From contig JAMXBD010001242.1 in assembly GCA_024138025.1 (NCBI GenBank), positions 310,001 to 374,000 on the forward strand: a stretch of 64,000 bases of DNA, in the 5' to 3' direction. This document shows positions 48,097 to 60,806 of the stretch, piece by piece; positions within the stretch are counted from its first letter, which is position 1, and the number at the start of each line of letters is the position of its first letter. The stretch is from Combretum micranthum. Lineage: Eukaryota > Streptophyta > Magnoliopsida > Myrtales > Combretaceae. The notes beneath the pieces are model-generated. The model had not been told where the DNA came from, made no database searches, and was given only the letters and a program-made list of their open reading frames with translations. The position numbers were made by a program, and so were the translations under genes.

Positions 48097-49400
48097 TTGT
48101 ATGTATGATTTCCATAGTGTTGTCTTAACCTTGATTTTAAACAAAACAAATTGTCTTTAAGAGTTTTAAAAGACGAAAACTTTGAAATTTTTCCTTTTTA
48201 TGTTGCTAGGAGGAAAACTTTAAAAAAAATTCTTAGATTATATAAATGAGTGTTTTCTTATTATAATTTCATTTCTTAACTTTTCAAAGATAAATTTAAT
48301 TATTTAAAAACTTAATTTTCTTGAGATACCTACCAATTTTTATTTTCTAGTGGTTGAAAATTAAGTTTCCAAAATTTTTTTCTAGCGTGGTTGATGACTT
48401 GTAATGTTTTAATTTATATTACATGTATATTTCCTCTTTATGATTATATTCTTCTACTTCTTGATGATTAAATTTATCATCTTTAAAAATTTTTTTCTTT
48501 GACAAATTTTATTTATCTAAGTGGGCTTATAATCTAGTGAGTTAATTTTATTTTAACGTTGAAAACTTGTCTAGTTCTTAATATTTGTTATAAAGACGGT
48601 AAAAAAAGTTTCTTATGAATAAGTTTTTATGAGAAATTTGTATAACAAAGAGTCATTAGTTTTAAGTTCTAAACTAAAGATTTAATGTTAAAATTTTGAA
48701 AAGTATGTGTATCTACTTTAGTTAAATTCTTGAAGAATTCTTTATTACTAATACTTTAAAATTTATGATTAACTTGTCTAAACTTTTGAAAAGAATTTAT
48801 TAAAAACAATGCTTAGATCTTGTTTGAAAAATCCTATGTTAAGTGATAAGAAATTTAGTTTAGTGTTCTTTACTAAAAAAAAGAACTCAATTTATATTTA
48901 TTAAGATAACAACATTCCAATCATTCATGAATATGATTATGTAGCAATAAAAAAGATAAGAATAATACATAAAAATATAAAAAGAAATATAATAAGCAAA
49001 TAAGCATAACAATGTGGTTAAGTATTTGGAGCCTTAACTTTATCAAGCTTCCCAAGACTAAGAATAGACTAGTCCAAAAGAAAAGAAAAGAAAGAAGGGG
49101 GAAAATTCATAGTAATAAGAGCAATAATAATAAGAGCATGTTATTGAGAATTTAGTGAGCAATTTAGGCTCGAAGAAATATAGATACACATATACATAAT
49201 AATATATATAAAGTTAGATTAGAGCAATAATAATATAACAACATAATAACAATAATATAATGGGAGTTTAGGCAAGAATAAGAATAAAATGTGAATATAT
49301 TGTTGCTTTCATAACTTTATAGGTTTAGGAAACATACACTATGATCATGCTAAGTTACATGATATGAATGATAAATATTAGAAATTTTACCTAAGTTATG
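48097..49400 (-). repeat. Spacer containing a fragment of a B-family LTR
   Basis: At about 49020-49090, minus strand, GGACTAGTCTATTCTTAGTC..GGGAAGCTTGATAAAG matches the block GACTAGTCTATTCTTAATCCCGGG..CTTGATGAAGC of copy B (57490-57540) and its equivalent in A and C. The remaining sequence is AT-rich and compatible with decayed LTR from the same family. No ends were found. Confidence 0.4.
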
Positions 49401-49767
49401 TGTAAAGACCCAGACTCATTCCTATAGTTAAAATAGGTGAATCTAGATTCCCAACTACATATAACCTGCAATATTATATGTCAGGTTGTTTACCAAGATC
49501 AGTTTGGATATTTGTTTACTTAAATATCTTATGAGAGCTAATTTTAAGAACTATCGACCTATAAGACCTTTTATATTAAAAAAAAAACCATAACATTTAC
49601 ATATAAGTTGTAAATTCATTATAAACATATATACATATAGATATTACAGACAAGGCTTATAAGCATGCCATTTACAAGATACATGTGTTTAGCAAAAACT
49701 TTCATAACTATTACATACACCTTCTAACTATACTACTACGAAAATTCCATCAAAGTCATGGTCATTT

Positions 49768-51398
49768 CTAATCATCCCAATTGTCTAGGAAGTCCTCAAA
49801 ATCTGTCTCGTGCCCTATATTGGTGTAGAACTCATCATGGTCATCAATACCTAAAAAATGAAATAATGACCAAAGGCCAGTACGCAAGTAACGAAAACAA
49901 AAGCGAGTGACATACAAGCTTAAACTATATGCAAATGCAACATCCATTAAGTTGTTAGGAAATCTTTAATTAGTTAAACAGCATTGGAGTATTCAAACTC
50001 CAGACAACAATGATACATAGGGGTCCTGAGTAACGATCTCGACGCTCAGGGGGTTGATATAAGTTATTCAGGGACTTGTATCTCCTAGATTATTTCTCTT
50101 TAAGAATAAGCAAATGTTATACCGATACCAATAACCTATCAACTACCCGCCTAGCCACTTATAAAAGTCTTACAATAAAGACAGGTGTGGCCTAAGCACC
50201 TGAACTACCATGACCCAATCTAAGCAAGGTGTCGCTCCTCGAACTAGATTTAACAGCATAATAGATAATCAATTTCAATCAATTTAAGTTTTATCTTAAA
50301 TTAAAGTGAATTTAGTCATGCCTATCTTAGGCAAGAAATCAAACATATTACTACATACCTGTGCTATGAAGAGTACTAATAAAAGCACTCAAATGAAGAT
50401 CGGTAGAGGAACTCAAAGGAGTATTTATCACTGTTACAAGAAAGTTCAATTCAAATCAATATAAACACTTTGAATCATACCTAGAACATAGCTAATTCTA
50501 GACTTAACACTCATGGGAATTCATATGAATCTAAGGCAAGGTCATAACATATTATTTATACATCTAACGTGATGATACAAGATCACAAGATCACCAAAAG
50601 ATAATTTAACAAACTAAAGGAATGGTTTGAAGAAGTTTTGAAAATGGAAAACTGCAAGAGACACGATGGCCTTCCATACCGGCGATATTGAGGTAGTGTA
50701 GTCTACATCAAAATTTTCTATGCTTTCCATTGCTGGCAGCATTCAGCCAAACGCCGGCAGTGTTTTGGTCTACGTCGGTGGTGTTGAGCCAGTGTAGACT
50801 ACAACTCAAATGTATCAAAATTTTCGAGAGTTCCATGGGGTCGGTCCACGCCCGTGAATACCCCTAACATCAACAGTGTTGTCGTGTACATTGGTAGTGC
50901 TAACCCTTACGCCTGTGACGTTGGGGCGGTGTATACTGCAGCACAAATTTTGAAAAAAATGCAGACCTCCCTTGTTCAATAAAACAAACTTTTTTATCCA
51001 AGTTTTTATTTCCAAATTTCCTTTCAACACAATTCTAACACCAAACCTTAACCTATATATACTTTAACTTTTTTTAACATATAAAATCATCACTTCAACC
51101 TCATCAAACACTTACATCCACCATTTTAGTCACAAATCATTATCCAATCCTCATTTAACCAAATCAAATCTTCCCCAAATTATCTTAATCCTACTCATTT
51201 CTATCTTCATGCACTCCAACACTACTTGTTACCATTTTTGCACATACCAACAACTCCTATATCGTCAAAATCCTAGCTCATATACAAATAATACATGCAA
51301 TTTCTCAAGAACTCATTTAACCCAATTCATGGCTTAAACTCCACTTTACAGGGAAACTCAAACAACTTAGTAAATATATAACCAACCAGCTACATACC
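49768..51398 (-). CDS. Putative LTR-encoded acidic peptide, copy F homologue
   Basis: Exon 2 (50430-50359, after CTTGTAACAG, before GTATGTAG) reads INTPLSSSTDLHL then SAFISTLHST. Exon 3 (49850-49768, after ATTTTTTAG) reads GIDDHDEFYTNI, GHETDFEDFLDNWDD, stop. Both junctions have the same phases as the chromovirus LTR, and exon 3 aligns to its tail at G-I-x-D, Y, G, D-F-E-x-F-x-D-x-W-D and the stop position. Exon 1 ends GCTTCTTAA-G, so an in-frame TAA (TCA in the chromovirus LTR) precedes exon 2, and there is no ATG. As it stands this copy would not express the joined peptide unless exon 1 is spliced differently. Confidence 0.3.
50660..50950. repeat. GC-rich cassette in LTR copy F
   Basis: GCCGGCAG, GGCAGCATT, GTCGGTGGTGTTG and CGGTGTATACTGCAG words recur between the first splice donor and mini-exon of copy F. 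The motif differs from that in E but occupies the same place. Confidence 0.5.
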
Positions 51399-52743
51399 TT
51401 AAGAAGCTTGGGCTTAGTTTTATGGTCTTCCTACAAGGAAATGATAGTTTTACTTTAGGGAAATGTAGGTGAGGTTTGGACTTGAATTGCATGAGTTTGA
51501 GAAGATAAAAAATGATGTTTTTCTCTCCTATAGTGGGTTGTCTTCGATGGTCTGATTTTTCATATGAATTTTGCATAAAGTGGACTTGATATTTATCCAA
51601 TTTATTGACTTTTGAGGCTGCCAATGTAAGGCTTTCATGTTGCATGAGTTTAGGCTTATTTTTGGCCTAAAATAAAATGAGTTGAGCTTGATTTCACTTC
51701 CAAAAAGTTTGCTATGTTTAAGAATATATGTTGAGTATATTTAACTTATTTTAAACCAAATTTTTATACATTACTTACACATACATCAACACAAGCACCA
51801 TATAAATATCAATAACACTTATACTAATATTGAAATACACTAATACAAACACATATACTTCACACTAACTCAACACACACATCAATTCTTATTAACATAC
51901 TTAACATGTAAAATTTATTTCTTATATTTCAAAACATTTAAAACAATTAAACAAGTATACAAATTTCACTAACACATGCATACATAAGTCATGCACTAGA
52001 TTTATATATTTGAATTAGTTATGTTTTTAGTTTAGGCCATTTCATTATGTATTTATTGAAGAAGAAGAAAGGTAGTTGTAGTAATATGTGGGTAGTAATT
52101 TTATGGAGAGAAAAGAGAGTTTGAAAGAGAAATTTAGAGAGAGAATTTGGTAGAGTTTTGGTAGGAAAAATAAGAAGTGTGAAAGAAGTGGAGGGAGAGG
52201 AGGTATTTATAGAGATCTGTTGAGGTATAAAGTTGTATTAGAAATGAAAAATATAAGAAATAGGTGTATAGGTAGTAAGAAGTTAGTTGCAAAAAAAGTG
52301 TAAATAGGTGGATAGTAATGAATAGTAGAAATTGTACAATAAATAGTAAACTAGACAATTAAATTACCTATAGTAAATAAAATACGCGTAAATATGTTAT
52401 ATTTGATATTTTTAGCTGCCAAATAATTACAAAACTGATATTTTTGAAATCCTTGTATAATTACAAGTCTTTTGGTGTTATCAGAATATTTTTACTACCA
52501 ATAACTAATCCCGTTCGGGTTTAAAATGAATCAAATTTTAACAAATCTGATCTTTTAAGCTATCTTATATTATTTTGAACTATAATCTACCATTAACTTA
52601 CCTCTATTGTTCTCAGGTTTTGAGCACGGAATTGCCAAAGTTAAAACTACTAGATTATCTTGATCGAAGTTACCTTTTGCAATTTTGATTTAACTAGGGT
52701 TAGGGTTTATTCCAACTTCACCCTAGAAATTAAGGGGTTTACA

Positions 52744-53819
52744 AAAACTACCACCATATGCTTTATCTGAATAAAGACTAGACATCTTGCTAACAAGTGC
52801 CTCGAAAGGAGTTTTAACAAGAATGGAAGTAACGATATATATGAGAGTGAGAGCCACTTGAGAACATCTTCACAAAGAATATGTGTATACAATATGCAAG
52901 GACAATGGGTTTGTGAAAAAGATAATGATGAGGAAATTGAAATTGCCATTTTGAAAGACAAAAAAGAGAAAGCTAAGTTAGAAGAAATATCAGTAGTAAA
53001 CAAGAGTTTGAATGATTACCTTTGAAATAGGAAATCGAATAAGTTATTGACTAATTGCTTGAAATGGAACCGATATCTAATGATCCTCAGTCAAGTTGAA
53101 TGTGTTAAAGAAGCAACTACTGTACTTGTTAGAAGCTAGTGTAATTCTTGAATCAAATAAGAGTAGTGAATACCATCAGTTAAGGGATGAGTCCAAATGC
53201 ATACAAGACGAAGGTTTGTGATTCAGCATAGATACCACAAAAATCATAGTTATACCCTTGAGCTTAATGAACGATAGCTCGCATAACCTAAGATGTGTTG
53301 TAGTGATAGGAAAGTACCATCAATACAATTAGAAACGCGAGATCCACAACAACTACAAGAGTTTTGAGTATCATTTCGAAAAGAGAAGCTGATAAGTAAA
53401 ATGTCAAATACCAAGGTCCTCAAACATGACACAAATATAAAGATCATCCCTTGACTATGTGACTTCAACAAACAAGTTACAAGAAGTGATGTCAAGGAAA
53501 ACCTTATGAATGAACACCCGGAAGAGCAAAAGTACCTACGTCAACCCCGTCATTGAAAAGTATAACTTTGTACATTTAAGAGAAAGTTTATAAACATCGA
53601 GCGGATCAAAGTTACTGAAAGAGGTTATATAAGAAGCGATGACCTACATAGACCGTACACTTAGACAACGCTGAACGGTTTAAGGCTTCAAGAGTCACTA
53701 CTAGTAAAATGGTATGAAGAAAGATATAGCTAACTACGTGATAAGAGATAAGATGAGCCAACAAAGGTTCAGCATTAGAGCTCCGAAGGTTTGATAATTT
53801 TAGCAGAGAGGAAGCACGA
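52744..53819. other. Unassigned sequence between LTRs F and K
   Basis: It is less AT-rich than its flanks, with broken open stretches such as EIEIAILKDKKEKAKLEEI on the plus strand near 52935-52992. It may be internal DNA of a retroelement, but no gag, protease, RT, RNase H or integrase motif was recognised. Confidence 0.35.
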
Positions 53820-55273
53820 CAAAAAATGCCCTAAACTTGCACCTATCTAAGATAGAAATAGTTTAATTGAAAAATTAAATAGGAGGTTAATTTTGAATTA
53901 CAATTAAAACTTAATTTAAAAATTGAATTTAGATAGTTTAAATAGTCCAAGTAAAACAAACAATGAGTTATGTTTAGATAACTTGGTATTGGTAAAATTA
54001 GTAAATAGATCAATTTGAGCTTTAAGATTTAAAATATTCCTTTAAATCACCCATTCATATCAATGACTTTTCTTTATGAGTTAAAGTTTTCAATCACTTA
54101 GAATTCTTCATTGATACTTCTTTCTTCTTCAATTTCAATTCTTAAAATCTTAACACAAACATTTTAAATGTTCTATAAACTTCTAACCCTCGAATTTAGT
54201 TAACTTTTATTTTGTTAAATCCTTATAATTTTTTAAATCTACTATTTATTTTAAAATATCATATTTTAAGCTAAACTCAAACTAATTGTCAATTTTCTAT
54301 AAATTGGATTCTTAAACTAGATTTGCAAATCAAGACATAAATTACTATGATATAGATTCTCAAATTATTTTCTAATTACTTTTAATACTTACGATAATTA
54401 TCTGAACAGCTTAAATTGAAACCTTAACTCTTAAATATCTTTTATTTTCTTCTTTTTATTCTTTTCTTTCCTTTTTCCCCTTATCCTTTTGTTACCTTCT
54501 CTCCCACGTTTCTCTCTCTTCCTCTTATCTTTTTCTCCTTTTCTCTTTTCCTTCTCAAAATTCAACACCAAATCTCATATTTCAAAGATATCATAGGGTA
54601 AATTAATGTTAAAAAAGAAGATAGAAGATAGAATATATATGCATGTAGGAGCAGATGAAGGAGTAGTAGAGAAGATCAAGTTGATTAAATTAGCCAACGT
54701 GTAAGTTTGTTGTTTTATTTATGTTAGTGGTTGCGTATGCATGTATATGATGTACTTGAATTAGATATAAGTAGGGTCTGTAATAAAATTGGTAGATTAG
54801 TAAGATATAAACTTGTATATCAAACCTAAGTTTAAGCATGCATGTTAGAACTAAAATTTTGATAAGATATGAAGTTACAGGAGTTGGTTGATGTTAGAGA
54901 TGTGGAGTTTTTGTACATTTGGTGTTGTTAAGTGAGTGTGATGAGCTATATGTTGTTTTTATGGTGTTTTAGTTGATAAGATGTGTAAAAATTTGATAAA
55001 ATGAAGTAAGAAAAAAAGAGAATTTGTAATCCTTTAAAATCTGATTTTACAATTGGGAAATGGTCCTTACAAGGCTCGAGTTGGGTGATTTTTTTGGTGT
55101 ACTGGCATGTAAAGGCCCTTACTGGCCTTTGGTGGAAGTTTTTCTTACAGCTCCATCATGCATTGCCCATATAGGCAACATGGCCTTGCAGTTAAGGTGT
55201 GTACCCTGTTTCCACCTTTTTAAAAAAGATAATAGTATAACAAGAAAATAAATAAATGAGTTGAATATAATAA

Positions 55274-55304
55274 TGGACACTAGATATATATATATATATA
55301 TATA
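55274..55304. repeat. (TA)n microsatellite
   Basis: A TA run within LTR copy K. Confidence 0.7.
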
Positions 55305-56237
55305 TTAATTTTGTATTATTGAAAATGAATTGAGTGAATTAATAGGTTTAGTAATTAACTTGAGTTAACATAGTTTTTAAGTATAAAATGGACTTAGTTA
55401 ATAAACTTAAGTTACTTGACTTAATAAACTATAATGAGTTAAAATGAATTAGATCAACTAAGTATAATCAACTTAGCGAAGATTAGATTAACATATACAT
55501 AACTTATAATTAGCTTAGAATAGTATGTTAGGTAAAAACTTAAATATTAAAGAGTACTAATTTCTAAAATATGATATATCAAGCTAGGTTAAGTAAAATG
55601 ATTTGACAGACAACGGAGAACTGTCCGTATCTTGAGGGCGATCTTCGTAGCCATGGTAGGGTTCTTATTATTATTCTTATCAAATAAAAACATAAAATGG
55701 CTGCTTAAAATGAAATTTGATATAAGCTACTCAATAATTGGATTTCTTATATAGTTTAATTTTATTAAAAAGATTTTTGTCTCTGATCTATCTTCAGAAT
55801 TGGCTTCCAATCTACCTTTTGACTTTGTTTAGATTTTAGATCCTCAGGTACGTAGTGACTTGCATGTTATATGTTAGGATAGACATTCTTAATGAACTAA
55901 AACTTAAACTCAGCTTGATAAATTATTATTGGTTGTGCTTGTGTCGTTGAATCCAGTATGAGGTGCGATAACTTTGTTCAGAGCCAGGTACGAAAGTATA
56001 GGTGCTAAAGCCACCCTTATCATAATGCAATGACATTTATAAGTGACTTAATGCGTAGCTGATGGGGTAAATAGAATCGGCGTAACATTTACTTAAGCTT
56101 AAGGTGAAGTAACATGATTTTGTTCACGTTTATGAGACTGATTGAACTAAGTGATATTATGGACTGAGATAAGTAAAGATATGTATCGACTATGACCACT
56201 AGATGAGGCTATTTTCCTTTTCAATTAGACATAGGAG

Positions 56238-59200
56238 ATATATGTAAACCCTTGAAATTTCGATTAATTTTAAGCTTAATCTTACAATTAAAAGTCAATC
56301 GGAAACCTTAAAGGTCAACAAAAGACTAGTACAAACCTTAGAATTTAGATTCGACATTCTCGTATTCTTTAGCCTTAAAAAAGTAGTTGAAATAATTAGT
56401 AATAATAGTTCGTAATAATATAAGGAAATGTAAAAATATCAAATTCGCAAATCTTAAGTGTCTTTTAGACCCAAACGGGATCAGCTCTCGAAAACTATGT
56501 CCCGAGCTCGAAATAGTAACAAATATTCCGATAACACCGTTAGGACCGATTTAATACAAGGATTTCAAAAATATCAGTTTCGTAATTTTTCGGTAATTGA
56601 AAATAACAGATATCGTAATTATACACGTATTTTCTTACTACCGGTATTTTATTTGTCACATCTTCTTTACATTACATTATTTATTACTATTCTACACTAT
56701 TGATTTATCTCTATTTTTGGTAACACCTATTCTTACACTCTATACATCTATTATCTTTACTTTTTATGTTTTCCATAACTTTATATCACATCTACCTTAC
56801 ATATTGTTACATTTAATTAACAAAAATACAAAAAAAAAAAAATCATCTCTCGTCCTGTCTCCTTCATGTGGCCAGTGCCCCCTATACTCCCTCTCTTTTT
56901 TTTTTCAATTTTTCTTTATTTAAATCACTCAAAATTCACTCCTCATTTACCTATAAATACCCTCCTCCTCTTTCACTTCATTCACACATTTACTACCTAC
57001 AAAATTACTCTCCAAAATTTTATCAAAATTTCCTCTCAAAACTCCCAAAATTTCTTCTCAAAACTCTCTTCTACTCATACAAACACTACTACCATTCTTA
57101 CTTTAGGTAAGAAATCTTCTCCAATCTCTCTTACCATGTCATGTAACTTTACATGACCATGGTGTAAGTTTCCTAAACTTGTTGTTATGAAAGCTATATT
57201 ATGTTTATGTATTGTTCTTGTTCATGAAAATTTATTTCTTTATTTTTATGTTATTATTATGTTTTGCACATATTATTGTCAATATTATGCTAACTTCTTA
57301 TATATATTTAACTAAATATAATTATTTACTTATATATAATCTTTAGAGCATATAAGCTCATTTGTTATTTAGTTACTTTCAACTTATGCAATTTATTTAT
57401 TTCTTTTCATATTGTTTTAAGACTGGTCTCTAGTCTTAGACTTGTTCTCATCAAGTCAAAACAACCTTTTGTTTTTTTTTCTTTAATCTTTTTATGACTA
57501 GTCTATTCTTAATCCCGGGATACCTTGATGAAGCTAAGATTCTCAATACTTGATATTTCTATTAACATGCTTATTATATTACTTATTATGTCTTTCTTAT
57601 GCTTTCATATTCATGATCATGCATGAACATATTGATCTTTGTCTCAACAAGATAAAGAAGGAAAAGTTTTTTTTAAATAAAAAGATAGAAGTTCTTTTCC
57701 AAAACAAAATTTTTCATGTAAGAAATGATTTTTCATAAAGACTTAGGAATTTATCTTAACAAATCTTTTCCAAAAATCAAGAGAAGTTCATCATACGTTA
57801 TTAGTAACCAAAGAACATAGGAATTTCTAGATGATACATAAAGTAGATATATCACACATACACTTTACATAACCATAAAATGGAAAAAGTTTTCTTTAAA
57901 AGTTAAAATTTCAAAATTCTTTTTTAACGAAAGTTTTACTAAACTTCATTAACAAAGTTTCACCAATACTCTAGAATATAAAGGAATATACTAGTTAGAC
58001 AAAACACCAAGAAAGTTTCTTTCATAAGGATAAAATGATCTTAAGGAATAAAATTAGTAAACAACTTAGGAAATCATTTTAAATAAATGAAATAAATTTA
58101 GGAAAGTTAAGAAAGTATAAAGTTTGATAGATTTTAACTAGTCTCAAATAGTATTTAGAAACTACCCTATCAATCTCTAGAAATTAAGCTATAAGAAACT
58201 TAGAAAAAACAAAATCATTCTTTTGAAATTTAAAAGACTAAGGAAATAGAATTAAAAAGGGTGAAAATACTCACTTAAAATAATATAAGCTAAGTGGAAA
58301 TTTTCAAAAATTTCTAGAAAACATTGCTTTTACAAAAATCATGGTTGAGACAACTTCATTAAATTCATGCATATGATATGATTCAGTATATATACATTTT
58401 AAATGTTTTTCCAATCGTAATAATATCTACATTTTGGTACAAGTATATTTATATAAAGAAAAGTTTGCAAAATTAAGTTTTGAAAACTAGAATTTTCGTG
58501 GTGAATCTGTACCCTACGGTTTTGGGATTTAAACGAATTTTTATGATAAGAATAACCTTAGAAACATATAGATCTTTTTGAATAGGTAGAAAATGGTATA
58601 TTATATGCAAGATTCCGAATTAAAATGTGCAAGTTATGGCCATTTTAAGTTGGATTTTCCACTTATACGAATTTTACCGCAACTAGAAAATAGAGTTTGA
58701 AGTTTTGATTAGAAATTTCATGGAATACTCATTTTGGATATTTCCTTTGTTTAGAAACCGAGGAGGAGGACGTATACTATCCCGAGGACTACTTCAATTG
58801 AGGGAGTATTGTCATAGTCAAGTGAGTCTACTTCCCTTATTTTTCATGCTTATGTTTGTGCTTGTACATTTAGTTGCACTAGACTTAAGGAAATATAAAA
58901 TTGAAAATGTATGTAACATGTTGAAATAATATTAAGTATATCGAGGCACGCAATGCTTGTAATAAATTGTATGTTTATTAACACACTGAAGTGTCTGAAT
59001 TCGGTTGATCACTCGCAAGAAATTGAAATATAATGGCTAGGCTATAAATAAAAGTTGATGTATGCGCTTCATAAGTTGAGTCACATTGCATTCGCTATTA
59101 TACAATTGGTGGGACAAGTGTATGATAGTGGTGGTAGGCATAACCTATGTATTATGTATGTGGCGAGTAGGAGCTGGTAAAAACAACATAAATTGATGGC

Positions 59201-59922
59201 TAGTAGGAGCTGGTAATAACTACATGTTTTTTATGGCGAATAGGAGCCGGTAAGATCTATAGAAATGTTTTTTTCAAAGAAGTAATGGCTGTGATGGACC
59301 GGAATACCTAACCCCAAATGAAGGGCGTAACTCATTCAACATATGATTCCGGAAAATCATATGTCTTGTATGCTCATGTGCTTGTTGCATTAGATTTGCT
59401 TGACTAATAAACTTGGTTATTATTTTGTTTTTAGTATGATTATTGAGATTGTACTCACTAAGTCCATAAGCTTACGCCCCTATAGGTATTTGTATTCACA
59501 GGAACACCTGTTTTTGTACCTGAGTCTCCTCTTATCCACGTAAGTTTTCTTTTGGAAGCTTTTGAAAGAAATGGACTTGAAGAGTTAGACTAGAATTCCT
59601 TTAGAATATTTTGATGTAGTATTTAAGTTATTGTAAAGACTGTTAGTTATTTCGATCCTTGAAGTTTTAGGGGGGTATGCTCTTAAGAATCATATAATAG
59701 ACTTTTAATTGTTATTAGTATGAACTATTTTATTTCTAGATTCTTGTATGTTCGATATTACTTGCTTAAACCACACTTCCCAAAAGCATCTTCTATTACC
59801 GTGTTAGACGCCTTACATATAATACCAAGACTTTCGCTTGACTAAGATATTCATTTTTAAGTCTTGATATTATATGTGGCAGACTATCACGTTTAGGGTA
59901 CCCTTCAGGGCATGACAATATA
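56238..59922 (+). repeat. Solo LTR, copy B, nested in LTR K, with target duplication
   Basis: ATATA at 56238-56242 and 59918-59922 flanks a 3675 bp unit (56243-59917) that starts TGTAAACCCTTG and ends TTTAGGGTACCCTTCAGGGCATGACA-like (final TGACA at 59917). A TATAAATA box is at 56952-56959, the leader ends CTTACTTTAG|GTAAGA at 57106/57107, the mini-exon is 58755-58821 between TTGTTTAG and GTGAGT, and a third block begins after TATTCACAG near 59502. There is no internal region, hence a solo LTR. Confidence 0.9.
56866..58802 (+). other. Putative split ORF inside LTR copy B
   Basis: The leader frame is open from 56866 (ATG in the word TCATGTGGCCAG) through SSTHTNTTTILTL to the donor at 57106. 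It joins in phase 1 to the mini-exon at 58755 reading ETEEEDVYYPEDYFN, followed by TGA. This copy therefore has ATG, open leader, good splice sites and the acidic end, although the ATG lies upstream of the TATA box at 56952, so a transcript from that box would not include it. The peptide is similar to the copy C mini-exon EDEGIEVPFPEDKFD-stop. Function unknown. Confidence 0.3.
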
Positions 59923-60687
59923 GGTATTTAGGCTACCTATATCAACCCTCTGAGCAACTGTTGTTACTCAAGACCCCTAGGTTCCTAGAGGCTTGCTTCA
60001 AAGTGTGAATACTCCAGTGCTGTTTATTTTGCTTTAATTTAAAGATAATAAAATATTGTTATTGTATCGCATGTAGCTAAGCTTGTATACCATTCTGTGT
60101 GTCGTTATGTTATTGTGTACTAGGCTTTATCTCATTATTGTTGTTGTTGTCTTCTTTCCAGGTGTTGTTTTGATGAATTGATGTTTGATGATGATGTGTT
60201 GATGATGAATGACTCAGGTTTTAGGCAATACGGAAGATTTGTTCGAGTGTGAGCGGTTAGGATATCAGGATTTTATTTTATTTTCCTTCGTTTAAAGCTA
60301 GATTTATTGTTTGTAAATATGCAATATTCTTTTAAGGTTTGTAGGAGCCTGAGTTTTGTAATTCAAGCTCTTAAGTTTTTGTTTTACCATCATGATATAT
60401 TCTTTGATATAGAATACATGATGATATGTTTTATTTAAGAGAAAGATTTTCTACTTACAAGAATAGATTTTGAAATGTTTTATGAAGGTTTTTATTTATC
60501 TTTATGAATCCAGTTATTTTCAAAAATCTGAACAAACAATTTCAAAATTTAAAATAGAGTAACAAATGTTCAGCATAAAAAAAAAATCATTTAAAGAGGC
60601 CTGTACATAGAAGACTTTAGATATTATACATAGCTGGGGGATTTGACTTGACTGAATTCTAGATATAGGGTAACTTGGGTCTTTACA

Positions 60688-60806
60688 TGATAAACCTCAA
60701 ATACAAGGAACACCAACAAGATATGATACAAGTACTCTCACCTATTCAACGAATCAAGTACACGTATCAAGTTTTAAGGTAAAAAATTTCTTTAAGGGGG
60801 ATACCT
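60688..60806 (+). pseudogene. 119 bp internal remnant with pol 3' end and polypurine tract
   Basis: AAGTTTTAAGGTAAAAAATTTCTTTAAGGGGG-type text (60769-60800) corresponds to the AAGTTTCAGGGACGAAACTT..AAGGAGGG end of pol and polypurine tract of the chromovirus at 45378-45411. This shows that LTR C was a 3' LTR of a chromovirus whose interior is almost entirely lost at this point. Confidence 0.6.

Larger units (their letters stand above)
49401..52743 (-). repeat. Long LTR, copy F
   Basis: On the minus strand it starts TGTAAACCCCTTAATT (52743) and ends GGGTCTTTACA (49401), sharing its end with the chromovirus LTR and its start with D. A TATAAATA box lies at 52211-52204. A splice donor GCTTCTTAAG|GTATGT is at 51398/51397, a GC-rich cassette at 50950-50660, mini-exon 50430-50359 and third exon 49850-49768. 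The 5 bp flanks (TTATG and AAAAC) do not match, and no primer site follows, so it may be a 3' LTR or a rearranged solo LTR. Confidence 0.7.
53820..60687 (+). repeat. Long LTR, copy K, interrupted by solo LTR B
   Basis: The 3' end GGGTAACTTGGGTCTTTACA at 60687 matches the chromovirus and G ends. The 5' start is approximate (ATGCCCTAAACTTGC, aligning with TGAAATACCCTAAATC of H). A splice donor CAACGT|GTAAGT is at about 54702, a GC-richer block at 55010-55210, and a mini-exon ends CCTCAG|GTACGTAG near 55851. After removal of B and one ATATA copy, GGAGATATAGGTATTTAGG joins as in copy G (GGAGATATAGATATCCGG). The net length is about 3.2 kb. No target duplication or primer site was found. Confidence 0.6.

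Noticed and set aside
52934..52995. Lys/Glu-rich stretch as a possible gag coiled coil
   Set aside because: The frame is short and stops quickly. No zinc knuckle, protease or other element motif is nearby to support it.
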